Origin: an uncultured Flavobacteriaceae bacterium
Lineage (GTDB): Bacteria; Bacteroidota; Bacteroidia; Flavobacteriales; Flavobacteriaceae
Length of the DNA stretch: 64,000 nucleotides
Reading direction: 5' to 3'
Assembly (NCBI GenBank): GCA_943842245.1
Contig: CALTAJ010000002.1
Coordinates: 893,596-957,595 of the forward strand
Part shown: positions 18,804 to 28,465 of the stretch, piece by piece
Numbering within the stretch: position 1 is the stretch's first letter
How the letters are laid out: each line of letters opens with the position of its first letter
The notes under the pieces: generated by a model
Seen by the model: only the letters and a program-made list of their open reading frames with translations
Told to the model about the DNA's origin: nothing
The model's database searches: none
Made by a program: the position numbers and the translations under genes

Positions 18804-20051
18804 TTAGAACCTTTCCGGAGAATAAGGTTTTAAGTCAATAGTTGGAGAATAACCAGAGATCAATTCAGTCACCAATTTACCAGTAGTGGGACCCAGGCTC
18901 CAACCCATCATCGAGTGTCCAGTAGCTAATACTAAATTTTCTAATGATGAATGCCTTCCAATAAAAGGAAGTCCGTCTGGAGAAAGAGGTCTTAGTCCAC
19001 TTTTAACATCATCAACCGAAGTTTGAGGAATCACAATACCTGGATAATAATCTCTAGCTGACTTTACTATTGATTCAACTCTCTTGAAATTTATTTTTTT
19101 ATTAATCCCTGAAAGCTCCATAGTCCCACCAAAGCGAGTAAACCCTTTCATGGGTGTGACGGCAACTTTAGCTTCTAATAGGATAGTTGGGATTGAAACT
19201 CCTGTTATATGATTGATATTTAAGCTATAACCTTTGCCCGCTTGTACAGACAAGCGAATACCTAATTTCTTTAAAATAAGTTCTGACCAAGCGCCTGAAG
19301 CTAAAACATATTCATCTCCTTTCAAAATTCCTTTATCCGTTCGTAATGCTTGAATCTTTTTCCCGTTTCTTTTAAAAGAGGATACTTCAGTGTTTAATAT
19401 AAAATTTACCCCCCGAGCCATTAAATATTTCTTTAAATTATTCATAAATAACTCCGGAGTACAATGAGCATCACTTTCGTACATAAATCCACCCTCAACC
19501 TCCATAGGGGCATTTGGTTGCATTTTTAATATTTGCTCCTGAGAAAGCTGATTAACCTTAACACCTAAATCCCTAGCCATAAAAGCCACTTTAGCCTCTT
19601 CCTTTTCTGCATTGGAAGTCTTATATGCCATCAGTAAACCTTTAGATTCTAAATCAAAATCAAAAACTTTAGATTCCTGCATTTCTAAATATAATTTTTT
19701 ACTTAAAAGATTAGCATCTAAAATAGGTTTCATTGATTTTTTTACGTGCTCTGGGGTACAAGATTTCATAAATTTTAATCCCCAACTAATTAAATCCAAA
19801 TCAAATCGAGGCTTTATATAAAAAGGGCTAGTAGTATTAAACATCCACCTAATACCCTTAGACATTACACCTGGTGCTGCCATTGGAACTATATGACTTG
19901 GCGTTAGATAGCCTGAATTGATATGAGAGGTCCCTGAATCTAGCTTGCCTTTATCAATAACACTTACATTGTGTCCCTCCAAATCCAAATAATAAGCCGT
20001 TGCAAGACCTATAATACCTCCACCCACTATAATAACTTTCTTTGTTTCCAT
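18804..20051 (-). CDS. FAD-dependent D-amino acid / D-hydroxyproline dehydrogenase (DadA-like)
   Basis: 415-residue flavoprotein of the DAO family: the N-terminal Rossmann motif VIIVGGGIIGLATAYYL binds FAD, and the C-terminal GLRPLSPDGLPFIGR segment is typical. As last gene of the operon with the epimerase, imino-acid deaminase and semialdehyde dehydrogenase, it most likely oxidises cis-4-hydroxy-D-proline to pyrroline-4-hydroxy-2-carboxylate. Another D-amino acid substrate cannot be excluded. Its 3' end converges on hemB four bases away. Confidence 0.85.
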   Translation of the reverse strand: METKKVIIVGGGIIGLATAYYLDLEGHNVSVIDKGKLDSGTSHINSGYLTPSHIVPMAAPGVMSKGIRWMFNTTSPFYIKPRFDLDLISWGLKFMKSCTPEHVKKSMKPILDANLLSKKLYLEMQESKVFDFDLESKGLLMAYKTSNAEKEEAKVAFMARDLGVKVNQLSQEQILKMQPNAPMEVEGGFMYESDAHCTPELFMNNLKKYLMARGVNFILNTEVSSFKRNGKKIQALRTDKGILKGDEYVLASGAWSELILKKLGIRLSVQAGKGYSLNINHITGVSIPTILLEAKVAVTPMKGFTRFGGTMELSGINKKINFKRVESIVKSARDYYPGIVIPQTSVDDVKSGLRPLSPDGLPFIGRHSSLENLVLATGHSMMGWSLGPTTGKLVTELISGYSPTIDLKPYSPERF

Positions 20052-20052
20052 T

Positions 20053-21063
20053 TCAGATGACTTGAAATCCTTTTACATAGGGATCTTCTGGATCTAAGAT
20101 CAGTTGATTATATCCAATAATTCTCGCACTACCTTGAATACTTGGAATGATACCATGGAATGATCCAACTTTAGTTTCAGCTTCTACATTACCTATAAAT
20201 TTTGAACCGATAATACTTTCATGAATATAATCCTCACCAACTTTTAACTTCCCTTGAGCAAATAGCTGTGCCATACGAGCAGATGTTCCAGTACCACAGG
20301 GTGATCTATCTAAGGCCTTTTCACCATAAAAAACCACATTACTTGCAGTTGATCTTTCTTGAGTCGGTGTACCTCCCCATAAAACGTGACTACAGCCTTT
20401 AATATTTTTATCCAAAGGATGTTCATAAATAGAATTTACATTAATTTTTTCTCGTATTTCCCTGCTCCACTTAATCAATTGCCCTGCAGAATATTCCCCA
20501 ATTCCTTTAAAATTTTTCTGAACATCAATAATGGCATAAAAATTTCCCCCATAAGAAATATCAAGTCTTAAAGTTCCTAAATCTGAACATTCAAACTCTA
20601 AATCAGAGACTACTAAAAATGAAGGAACATTGATGAACTTTACACTTGTAACTTTAGCTTTTTTTTGCTCATATGAAGCAAATACTAATCCCGCAGGAGT
20701 CTCTACACGTAACTTACCTTCAGTTTTAGGGAAAATCAATTTTTCTTCTAAAAGAACTGTTAAGGCTCCAATCAGTCCATGACCGCACATGGGTAAGCAT
20801 CCGCTAGTTTCAATAAACAAAATTGCAACATCGTTTTCTGGATTTTGAGGAGAATAAAAAAAACTTCCACTCATCATATCATGACCACGAGGTTCAAACA
20901 TCAAGCCAGTACGAATCCAATCATAATGTCGCATGAAGTAAATTCTTTTTTCTCCCATTGTCTCTCCTTCAAGTTTTGGTTGAGGACCTTTTATTAAGCG
21001 TACGGGGTTTCCTTCAGTATATGCATCAACACATTCGAATATATGATGGTTTTGGATATTCAT
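20053..21063 (-). CDS. 4-hydroxyproline 2-epimerase (proline racemase family)
   Basis: Interconverts trans-4-hydroxy-L-proline and cis-4-hydroxy-D-proline. The 336 residues keep both catalytic cysteines, Cys93 in PMCGHG and Cys256 in SPCGTGTSA; a Thr at the second position would have pointed to a 3-hydroxyproline dehydratase. It overlaps the dehydrogenase gene upstream by four bases. Context of the other three pathway genes makes 4-hydroxyproline a much better guess than proline itself. Confidence 0.9.
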   Translation of the reverse strand: MNIQNHHIFECVDAYTEGNPVRLIKGPQPKLEGETMGEKRIYFMRHYDWIRTGLMFEPRGHDMMSGSFFYSPQNPENDVAILFIETSGCLPMCGHGLIGALTVLLEEKLIFPKTEGKLRVETPAGLVFASYEQKKAKVTSVKFINVPSFLVVSDLEFECSDLGTLRLDISYGGNFYAIIDVQKNFKGIGEYSAGQLIKWSREIREKINVNSIYEHPLDKNIKGCSHVLWGGTPTQERSTASNVVFYGEKALDRSPCGTGTSARMAQLFAQGKLKVGEDYIHESIIGSKFIGNVEAETKVGSFHGIIPSIQGSARIIGYNQLILDPEDPYVKGFQVI

Positions 21064-22598
21064 AAAGTGTCTTTAGTTAGTTGTCCATTTATTAATCTAT
21101 AAATCTTTAAGGGGTTTTCATTTTGTAATATCGGTGGCAGTAAAGTATTAGGACAATCTTGAAAAGTAATTGGTCGAAGCCAACGATAAATCGCATCAGT
21201 TCCTATAGATGTGTAGCGACCATCTGTAGAAGCAGGATAAGGTCCACCGTGCTGCATAGCCTGATTAACTGCTACACCAGTCGGAACCCCTTCAAAAAGT
21301 AATCTTCCAACTTTATTTTTTAATTGAGTTACTAAAGGGACAAGTTCGGAATGATCGTCTTTATGTGCTAAAATTGTCGCTGTAAGTTGTCCTGGAATGA
21401 TCTTTACTAAGTCTTTTAATTGATTCATGGATTTACATTCAACAAACAGACTAAAAGGCCCAAAAATTTCTTCGGTAAGCTTTTTATTTTTTAATACATC
21501 TTCAGCTGATACTACCCCAATAGCAGAATTACTAGATGATGTTCTAACGAGTTTTACTGCTTCGTTCTCTTGAAGTTTATCTAGTTGCAGCAGATAGTTT
21601 TTTTCAATATTAATGTGAACCATTGGAGGTAAAATCATTTTACTAAGGTGATCAATGACCTTAGAAGTAATTTTGCTAATCCCCTGAGGATCACAAAGTA
21701 TTATCATTCCTGGATTAGTACAAAATTGTCCCGTCCCTTGAGCTATTGAATTAGCTAATGTCTCAGATAAATTTTTATCGGTTAATAATCGTTTTTCTGT
21801 AATTAGAATTGGATTAACGCTTCCCATTTCAGCAAATACAGGAATAGGTTCTTCTCTTTTTTGAGACAAATCATATAATGCTTTTCCTCCTGAGAGACTT
21901 CCGGTGAATCCAACACCTTTTAACAAAGGGTGACTTACCAATTCACCTCCAATGCGATGAGAAACACCTCCCAAATGAGAAAATATTTCTTTTGGAAGAC
22001 CACAATAACTAATTGCTTTAAGTATAGCCTCAGCAACCAAAGCACTTGTTCCAGCATGATAAGGATGCGCTTTAACAATTAATGGACAACCAGATGCAAG
22101 AACTGAAATCGTATCGCCTCCAGCTGTAGAAAAAGCTAATGGAAAATTACTAGCTCCAAAGACTGCTATTGGACCGATGGGATAAAGAATTTTCCTAAGA
22201 TCTGGTCCTGAAGTGTTAATTTTTGGCTGGATAAATGTTCCTTCCTCTAATAATTCAATATACCGCTGAATTTGATCTATTGTTCGCTGAAATTCTCCTT
22301 CAGCACGTGGGCTAGGAAGAGCAGACTCTTCTTGATAAGTTTTTAAAATATCATTACTTGATTTATTTAGTTCCTTTTGAATCGATTGTAAAAATTCAAT
22401 TCTGACTTTAAATGAAGTCGATGCGTATGATTCATATATAGTTGATGCCTTGATTAATGCGTCATGAATTTGAGAACTACTTGCTTCTTGAAATTGAGTA
22501 GGTAATGGTTTATTTGTAATTGGATTTAAAGTGTAAAAAGTTGACGCCTTTAAATTATCTTGCCATTGACCAGCTACTAAGTTTTGTGCTTTTATCAT
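21060..22598 (-). CDS. Alpha-ketoglutaric semialdehyde dehydrogenase
   Basis: 512-residue NAD(P)-dependent aldehyde dehydrogenase; catalytic Cys293 in GQFCTNPGM and general-base Glu257 in VFAEMGS. The FCTNPG form and the N-terminal GQW pattern are those of the semialdehyde dehydrogenases of sugar-acid and hydroxyproline pathways. Here it would oxidise 2,5-dioxopentanoate to 2-oxoglutarate, feeding the citric acid cycle. Second gene of the four-gene operon. Confidence 0.88.
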   Translation of the reverse strand: MIKAQNLVAGQWQDNLKASTFYTLNPITNKPLPTQFQEASSSQIHDALIKASTIYESYASTSFKVRIEFLQSIQKELNKSSNDILKTYQEESALPSPRAEGEFQRTIDQIQRYIELLEEGTFIQPKINTSGPDLRKILYPIGPIAVFGASNFPLAFSTAGGDTISVLASGCPLIVKAHPYHAGTSALVAEAILKAISYCGLPKEIFSHLGGVSHRIGGELVSHPLLKGVGFTGSLSGGKALYDLSQKREEPIPVFAEMGSVNPILITEKRLLTDKNLSETLANSIAQGTGQFCTNPGMIILCDPQGISKITSKVIDHLSKMILPPMVHINIEKNYLLQLDKLQENEAVKLVRTSSSNSAIGVVSAEDVLKNKKLTEEIFGPFSLFVECKSMNQLKDLVKIIPGQLTATILAHKDDHSELVPLVTQLKNKVGRLLFEGVPTGVAVNQAMQHGGPYPASTDGRYTSIGTDAIYRWLRPITFQDCPNTLLPPILQNENPLKIYRLINGQLTKDTL

Positions 22599-22607
22599 AT
22601 TTATAAT

Positions 22608-23513
22608 TTAGTCTAAGCTTTTGGGTCGGTTATCTAGAGCGGTTTTAATAATTGACCTTACTCTCTCTAATTCGGCTCCTTTTAAGGGAAGTCTTGGAGG
22701 TCTAACATGTCCTGTTCCCATACCTGTTGCTAATTCGCACAGCTTAATATTTTGCACTAATTGTGGTGAAATATCCAACTCCAATAGTGGTAAGAACCAA
22801 CTGAAAATAGAACGTGCTTTTTCTAATTCACCTTGTTTACAATAAGAGTAAATTGCAACCGTCTCCCTTGGAAAGGCATCTACCAAACCTGCTACCCAAC
22901 CGTTAGCACCCATAAGTAAGGCCTCCATAGCTATCGTATCTACTCCACATAAAATCTGAAAACGGTCGCCAAAGCGATTAATCATTCTAGTTATGTTTGT
23001 AATATCACGGGTGGACTCTTTGACTGCGGTAATATTTTTATAAGACTCCAAAGCAGCAAACATCTCTAGGGTTACTTCTATTTTATAATCAATGGGATTG
23101 TTATAAATCATAATAGGGAGCTTAGTTGCATTAGCTATTGTAGAAAAATATATAACTGTCTCTTCGTCTGTAGCCTTATACCTCATTGGAGGGAGAAGCA
23201 TTAATCCGTCTGCTCCTTCATATTCAGCCTTTTGAGCCAATCGAATTGCTTCAATTGTTGCCTGTTCGGCAATGTTCATTATGACCGGTATTTTACCATT
23301 AACCTCTCCTAAGGTAACTGCTAAAAGTTGTTGTTTTTCTTGATTAGTTAGAGTACTGGCTTCTCCTAGTGTTCCACCTAAAATAATTCCATTTACTCCT
23401 GCATTGATCTGATGAGATAAATTGATTTTGAAAGTATCTAAATCTAAATTTCCTTTTACATCAAATTGGGTTGTAATAGCAGGCATAACACCTTCCCATT
23501 TAAACTTTTTCAT
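22608..23513 (-). CDS. DapA-family deaminase/aldolase (pyrroline-4-hydroxy-2-carboxylate deaminase likely)
   Basis: 301-residue TIM-barrel of the dihydrodipicolinate synthase family: Schiff-base Lys165 in ITAVKEST, Tyr137 in IMIYNNP, and the GGTLGE loop at 46-51. In an operon with hydroxyproline epimerase and ketoglutarate semialdehyde dehydrogenase, its expected reaction is deamination of pyrroline-4-hydroxy-2-carboxylate to 2,5-dioxopentanoate. It is the first gene of the operon and diverges from the serine hydrolase gene 80 bases away, so the promoter lies in that gap. Confidence 0.87.
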   Translation of the reverse strand: MKKFKWEGVMPAITTQFDVKGNLDLDTFKINLSHQINAGVNGIILGGTLGEASTLTNQEKQQLLAVTLGEVNGKIPVIMNIAEQATIEAIRLAQKAEYEGADGLMLLPPMRYKATDEETVIYFSTIANATKLPIMIYNNPIDYKIEVTLEMFAALESYKNITAVKESTRDITNITRMINRFGDRFQILCGVDTIAMEALLMGANGWVAGLVDAFPRETVAIYSYCKQGELEKARSIFSWFLPLLELDISPQLVQNIKLCELATGMGTGHVRPPRLPLKGAELERVRSIIKTALDNRPKSLD

Positions 23514-23593
23514 TTAAGTTATTTTTAGAAGTTTCAATGCTCTAATATAAGTTATTAAAAAAAGATTTATACATTGGATAATAAACAAAGTCC

Positions 23594-24751
23594 ATGAAAA
23601 AAAAAATCATCTCTACCTTAATATTCTCAATACTTGTTTTGATAGGTCTTATCTATATTTCAAATTACGACTATCTTCTTAATGCCGTTTCAAAAATATA
23701 CTTCACGGGACACACTACAGCATATATTGATGATTTTAAGCAATTTGATAACAATATTCTATCTCCATCTAAAAATCCACAAGTATGGCCTAATCACGAA
23801 AAATACAACAGCATTACTCTACCAAAAGCATTAGAAGCTCACCACAAAAAAACCCAAACTATAGCATTTGTTATTATTAAAAATGATAGTATCTATTTTG
23901 AAAAATATTACGATGGGTATGGTCCAGAATCAAAGAGTAACTCATTTTCTGTTGCTAAGAGTTATGTTTCTGCATTATTGGGTAAAGCAATTATGCAGGG
24001 ATATATAAAAAGCTTAGATCAACGAGTTAAAGATTTTATCCCTGATTTAAAAGGTCTATATGCTAACGAAGTAACCGTAGGGGACCTAGCAAGTATGGCC
24101 TCAGGACAGAAATGGGATGAAGCTTATTACTCTCCATTCTCAGTCACAACAGCAGCTTACTTTATTAAAGATTTAGATAAACTTATTCTAAACCAACCTA
24201 TAGATCAAAAACCAGGAAAAAAATACGTTTATAAAAGTGGTACAACCCAACTTCTAGGAATGGTAATAGCTAAAGCTACAGGGAAAAATTTAACAACCTA
24301 TCTCTACGAAAGCCTTTGGAATCCTATGGGAGCTGAATTTGAAAGTTATTGGCAGGTAGATAGTAACGAAAAAGGAGTGGAAAAAGCATACTGCTGTATA
24401 GCATCTAATGCTAAAGACTTTGCTCGGCTAGCAAAGCTCTTCAAAAATCATGGTAAGTGGAATGGTGAGGTTCTTTTAGATTCGGCCTTTATTGCTAAAT
24501 CAATTAAACCTCGATTCCAAGAAAGTCCTGAATATGGATACAGTTGGTGGTTAAAAGAATATAAGGGAAATAAAGTCTTTATGATGCGTGGTCATTTAGG
24601 TCAATATATTATTACTTTTCCTAAAGAAAATCTAATTCTTGTTCGCTTGGGTCATAGCAAAGGCCCTAAAAGTCCAACCAAAGATGTTTTTACTCCCGAT
24701 ATTTACACTTATATGGATGCAGCTTTAGAACTTAATCCATATTCTAAATAA
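23594..24751 (+). CDS. Membrane-anchored serine hydrolase (beta-lactamase / penicillin-binding-like)
   Basis: 385 residues with an N-terminal membrane anchor (about 5-22) and the class C beta-lactamase-type fold. The catalytic Ser119-x-x-Lys122 is in FSVAKSYV, a YKS motif in the Y-x-N position is near 208, and a HLG-type third motif appears in MRGHLGQY. Such proteins are esterases, peptidases or lactamases; the substrate is not readable. It is divergent from the hydroxyproline operon and may or may not share its promoter region. Confidence 0.85.
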   Translation: MKKKIISTLIFSILVLIGLIYISNYDYLLNAVSKIYFTGHTTAYIDDFKQFDNNILSPSKNPQVWPNHEKYNSITLPKALEAHHKKTQTIAFVIIKNDSIYFEKYYDGYGPESKSNSFSVAKSYVSALLGKAIMQGYIKSLDQRVKDFIPDLKGLYANEVTVGDLASMASGQKWDEAYYSPFSVTTAAYFIKDLDKLILNQPIDQKPGKKYVYKSGTTQLLGMVIAKATGKNLTTYLYESLWNPMGAEFESYWQVDSNEKGVEKAYCCIASNAKDFARLAKLFKNHGKWNGEVLLDSAFIAKSIKPRFQESPEYGYSWWLKEYKGNKVFMMRGHLGQYIITFPKENLILVRLGHSKGPKSPTKDVFTPDIYTYMDAALELNPYSK

Positions 24752-24846
24752 AACCTTTGATGATTTATCAAAATAAACATTGATATGACAAATATCTTGA
24801 TAAGATGAATAAAATTAATTAAATATACTTTGAAAATTAAACAGTC

Positions 24847-24854
24847 TATATTTG
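24847..24854 (+). promoter_or_regulatory. Putative -7 box before the ABC protein gene
   Basis: TATATTTG is a perfect match to TAnnTTTG and ends four bases before the ATG at 24859, which would give an almost leaderless mRNA. No convincing TTG box stands at the usual 19-base distance. Confidence 0.35.
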
Positions 24855-24858
24855 ACTT

Positions 24859-26526
24859 ATGACTATAGAAAAGAATCCTCTAGTTGTGGTAAAAAATGCC
24901 TCTTTGGTTATTGGAAATCAGCAGATTCTAAAAAATCTTTCATTTATAATTGGCAATAAAGAAATTGTTGCAATAGTGGGTGAATCTGGAAGTGGTAAGT
25001 CAATGACAGCCTTATGTCTTATGGGTCTTCAAACCAAAAAAGCTATAGTCAAAGCATCCCAAATAAGTTTTGATTCTCAAGATCTAATGAATTTTAATTC
25101 CCAAGATTGGCAAAAATATCGAGGGAATACTATTGGTATGATATTTCAAGAACCACAGTCCAGCCTAAATCCAAGTATTCGATGTGAAAAGCAGCTTTTG
25201 GAAGTGCTTCAAATCCATCGCCAAATAAATTTGAAACATGCAAAAAAATTAGTTAATCAATCCTTAAAAGACGTTCAATTAAATGATAGCAAGCGAATTC
25301 TAAAATCATACCCGCATGAGTTAAGTGGAGGTCAAAAACAGCGTATTATGATTGCTATGGCACTATTATGTAAACCTAAGCTTCTAATTGCTGATGAACC
25401 AACTACAGCACTTGATGTAACAGTTCAAAAAGAAATAATTGAATTACTAAAGTTCCTTCAAAAAAAATATGAAATGAGTATTTTATTCATTTCTCATAAT
25501 TTAGCTCTTGTTAAACAATTAGCTGATCGCGTTTTAGTGATGTATGGTGGGCATATTGTAGAATCAGAAGATTCTAAAGTCTTATTTCGAAATCCAAAGC
25601 ATCCTTACACTAAGGGTTTAATATTTGCCCGACCTAAAATCGATACCCGTTTGGAACGACTCCCAACAATAAAAGACTTTAAAGATGATATGTATAAACC
25701 CAAAAAAATCTCCATATTAAATCGAGCAAAACAGCATAAAAATATTTACAGTCAAAAACCTTTAATTGAAATTAAAGGTTTTGAAAAAAATTATCTTAAA
25801 AAGGATTGGTTTTTTAAAAAAAGTAGCTTTAAAGCATTTGGTGAAATTAGTTTTTCTCTTTATCCTGGAGAGAGTTTAGGCCTAGTAGGTGAATCAGGTT
25901 GCGGCAAATCAAGTCTTGCTAAAGCATTAGTCTTTCTAGATCCAGCTTCATCAGGAGAATTTTTCTGGCAGGGGGTAAAAGTTAATCCTTACAATAAAAA
26001 ACAGATAAGTCAAATACGAAAAGATATTCAATTAATATTTCAAGATCCCTATGCAGCTCTACACCCAAACAAAACTGTAGGATCAGCTATAGAAGAAGTT
26101 CTTTTTGTTCATTACACAAAGTCTAGAATAAAAAATCGATTAAGAATCCTAGAACTATTATTACAAGTTGGTTTAGATACTGATTTTAAAGATAGATATC
26201 CCCACGAACTATCAGGAGGGCAACGTCAGCGAGTTATTATAGCAAGAGCAATTGCTGTAGAACCAAAAGTTTTAATTTGTGATGAGTCAGTTGCAGCTCT
26301 TGATATTTCTGTACAAGCTCAAGTCCTAAACCTTTTAAACAATTTAAAAAGAGATTTAGGATTAAGTTATCTTTTTATCTCTCACGACTTAGCCGTAGTG
26401 AAATATATGTCAGATCGAATAATGGTGATGCAAGAAGGAAAACTAATAGAGTTACAAGAAGCAGATGAACTATATAAAAATCCAAAAAATAATTATACTA
26501 AAAGATTAATTGATGCTATTCCATAA
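24859..26526 (+). CDS. Oligopeptide-type ABC transporter, fused double ATPase (DppD-DppF-like)
   Basis: 555 residues holding two complete ABC ATPase domains. The first has Walker A GESGSGKS (about 40) and signature LSGGQKQR; the second, from about residue 300, has GESGCGKS and LSGGQRQR. Each is followed by the oligopeptide C-terminal extension (NPKHPYTKGL and NPKNNYTKRL). It resembles YejF-type fused subunits for peptide import. No permease or binding-protein genes are adjacent, so its membrane partners must be encoded elsewhere. Confidence 0.92.
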   Translation: MTIEKNPLVVVKNASLVIGNQQILKNLSFIIGNKEIVAIVGESGSGKSMTALCLMGLQTKKAIVKASQISFDSQDLMNFNSQDWQKYRGNTIGMIFQEPQSSLNPSIRCEKQLLEVLQIHRQINLKHAKKLVNQSLKDVQLNDSKRILKSYPHELSGGQKQRIMIAMALLCKPKLLIADEPTTALDVTVQKEIIELLKFLQKKYEMSILFISHNLALVKQLADRVLVMYGGHIVESEDSKVLFRNPKHPYTKGLIFARPKIDTRLERLPTIKDFKDDMYKPKKISILNRAKQHKNIYSQKPLIEIKGFEKNYLKKDWFFKKSSFKAFGEISFSLYPGESLGLVGESGCGKSSLAKALVFLDPASSGEFFWQGVKVNPYNKKQISQIRKDIQLIFQDPYAALHPNKTVGSAIEEVLFVHYTKSRIKNRLRILELLLQVGLDTDFKDRYPHELSGGQRQRVIIARAIAVEPKVLICDESVAALDISVQAQVLNLLNNLKRDLGLSYLFISHDLAVVKYMSDRIMVMQEGKLIELQEADELYKNPKNNYTKRLIDAIP

Positions 26527-26530
26527 TCAA

Positions 26531-27568
26531 TTAGGTTGAAGGATTTGGAATAGCTTCATGAATAACATCAATTTCTTCAAGTATATCGTCACTCAGTTTA
26601 ATTAAAGCAGTATCAATATTTTCTTTAAGTTGAGTAAGATTTGTTGCTCCAATTATATTACTAGTAACAAACGGTCTATCATTCACAAATGCAAGAGAAA
26701 GTTGTGTCAGCGATAATCCATTTTTTATTGCTAAAGCGTAATAAGCATCTACTGCTTTTTTACAAGAGTCAGTACTATATCTGTCGTAATTTGGAAAAAG
26801 TGTGAGTCTAGCATTTTCTGGTTTTTTACCTCCTCGATATTTTCCAGATAACACCCCAAAAGCTAGAGGAGAATAGGCCAAAAGTCCAAAGTCTTCACGA
26901 TGACATATTTCAGAATTTCCAACTTCAAAGGTTCTATTTAAAAGTGAATAAGGATTTTGTATAGTTCTTACTCTTGGTCTATCATTATCAGAAGCATTAA
27001 GATAGCGCATCGTCCCCCACGGTGTCTCGTTGGATAAACCAATATATCGAATATTGCCTTTTTTAACATGTTCTTTGAGGGAATCTAAAATAATTTCAAA
27101 ATTTTCTTCCCATTTATCTCCTATTTTATAATTATATCCTCTTTTTCCAAAGAAATTTGTATTCCTTTCTGGCCAATGTAATTGATAGAGATCAATATAA
27201 TCTGTTTGTAACCGCTTTAAATTATTTTCAACTGCATTATCAATAGAAGTCTTAGAGTAGCTTTTATCTGTTCTGATGTGTTTTGTAAAAGATGAAGGAC
27301 CCGCTATTTTTGAGGCTAGAATGATTTTAGATCGGTTTCCACTTTTTTTAAACCAACTACCTATAAAGCGTTCGGTATCTCCTTGTTCTTCTTCCCTAGG
27401 CGGTATAGGATAAAGCTCTGCAGTGTCAAAAAAGTTTATACCTTGATCAAAAGCAAAATCCATTTGCTGATGTCCCTCGGCCTCTGTATTCTGACGTCCC
27501 CATGTCATTGTACCCAAACAGATCTTACTGACCTTAATGTTGGTTCCTGGTAATAAATTATATTCCAT
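26531..27568 (-). CDS. Aldo/keto reductase (Tas-like)
   Basis: 345-residue NADPH-dependent TIM-barrel oxidoreductase. The catalytic tetrad is visible as Asp in NFFDTAELYP with its Tyr, Lys in ILASKIAG, and His in YQLHWPER. The length and the PPREEEQGDTERFIG region are those of the Tas subfamily. Physiological substrate unknown. It leads the xthA-ompA-like-akr minus-strand row only by position: its gene is the last of the three, three bases after the OmpA lipoprotein gene. Confidence 0.9.
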   Translation of the reverse strand: MEYNLLPGTNIKVSKICLGTMTWGRQNTEAEGHQQMDFAFDQGINFFDTAELYPIPPREEEQGDTERFIGSWFKKSGNRSKIILASKIAGPSSFTKHIRTDKSYSKTSIDNAVENNLKRLQTDYIDLYQLHWPERNTNFFGKRGYNYKIGDKWEENFEIILDSLKEHVKKGNIRYIGLSNETPWGTMRYLNASDNDRPRVRTIQNPYSLLNRTFEVGNSEICHREDFGLLAYSPLAFGVLSGKYRGGKKPENARLTLFPNYDRYSTDSCKKAVDAYYALAIKNGLSLTQLSLAFVNDRPFVTSNIIGATNLTQLKENIDTALIKLSDDILEEIDVIHEAIPNPST

Positions 27569-27570
27569 AT

Positions 27571-28464
27571 TTAATTGTTTTTTTCTAAAAGTGCTGTTAT
27601 TTCTTCAAGCGAAGGACTGAGTATCACTTCAATTCTTCGGTTAGATGCGCGACCTTCCACAGAATTATTGGGAGCTATAGATAGGTACTCACTTCGTCCG
27701 GCTGCAGTAAGATTTTTTGGTAGAATTTGATCATTTTGAAGTAGAATTTCAACTACTGCAGTAGCTCTTTTTGTAGATAAATCCCAATTAGATTCTATGT
27801 GGCCTTTGGAAATAAATGGAACATTATCCGTATGACCTTCAATTAATATTGCAATATCTGGATTTAGTGCCAATACTTTTGAAAGTTGAATTAAAGCTTG
27901 TTTTCCTTGTGATTCAATATCCCATTTCCCAGACTTAAATAAAAGTTTATTTTCCATCGAGATATATACTTTACCATTTCGCTTTTGAACAGTAAGACCT
28001 TTACCTTTAAAGTTCAGTAAGGCATCTGATAGACTTTCTTTAAGCTGGCTTAAGGATGCTTTTTGATCTTGTATCATTTGTTCCAACTGATTAACACGAT
28101 CTAAGCGAGATTGAAGTTTGGTCTCTTTAATAGCTATTTCTTTAAGTAAAGAGTTATTCTTAGCAATATTTTTTCTTATTTCAATATCACTACTCTGCTT
28201 TAGCAAGGCAAACTCCTCTTGCAATATTTTTATTTCCTTTATACCTAAATTAATACTATCTCTGGAGCGAATAAGATAAGATTTAGTTTCATTAAGTTCA
28301 TGATTCAACTTAAGCCCATATTTTTGAATTGAATCTTTTGAATTTTTCAATCTGTTTCGTTCAATTTTCATTTCAGAGTATCTAACCTCTAAGTCATCAA
28401 AAACTTTAGTAGTTACACAGCTTGAAAAAAAAATTAAAACAATAAATAAATTAAAATATCTCAT
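27571..28464 (-). CDS. OmpA-family lipoprotein with long coiled coil
   Basis: 297 residues: lipoprotein signal with lipobox FFSSC (Cys at about 16), a coiled-coil stretch of about 130 residues rich in K, E, L and S, then an OmpA-like peptidoglycan-binding domain (about 165-285) with LIEGHTDNVPF and RASNRRIEVIL. Likely an outer-membrane lipoprotein that tethers the envelope to murein. It is tightly linked to xthA (one base) and the aldo/keto reductase gene. Confidence 0.9.
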   Translation of the reverse strand: MRYFNLFIVLIFFSSCVTTKVFDDLEVRYSEMKIERNRLKNSKDSIQKYGLKLNHELNETKSYLIRSRDSINLGIKEIKILQEEFALLKQSSDIEIRKNIAKNNSLLKEIAIKETKLQSRLDRVNQLEQMIQDQKASLSQLKESLSDALLNFKGKGLTVQKRNGKVYISMENKLLFKSGKWDIESQGKQALIQLSKVLALNPDIAILIEGHTDNVPFISKGHIESNWDLSTKRATAVVEILLQNDQILPKNLTAAGRSEYLSIAPNNSVEGRASNRRIEVILSPSLEEITALLEKNN

Positions 28465-28465
28465 A

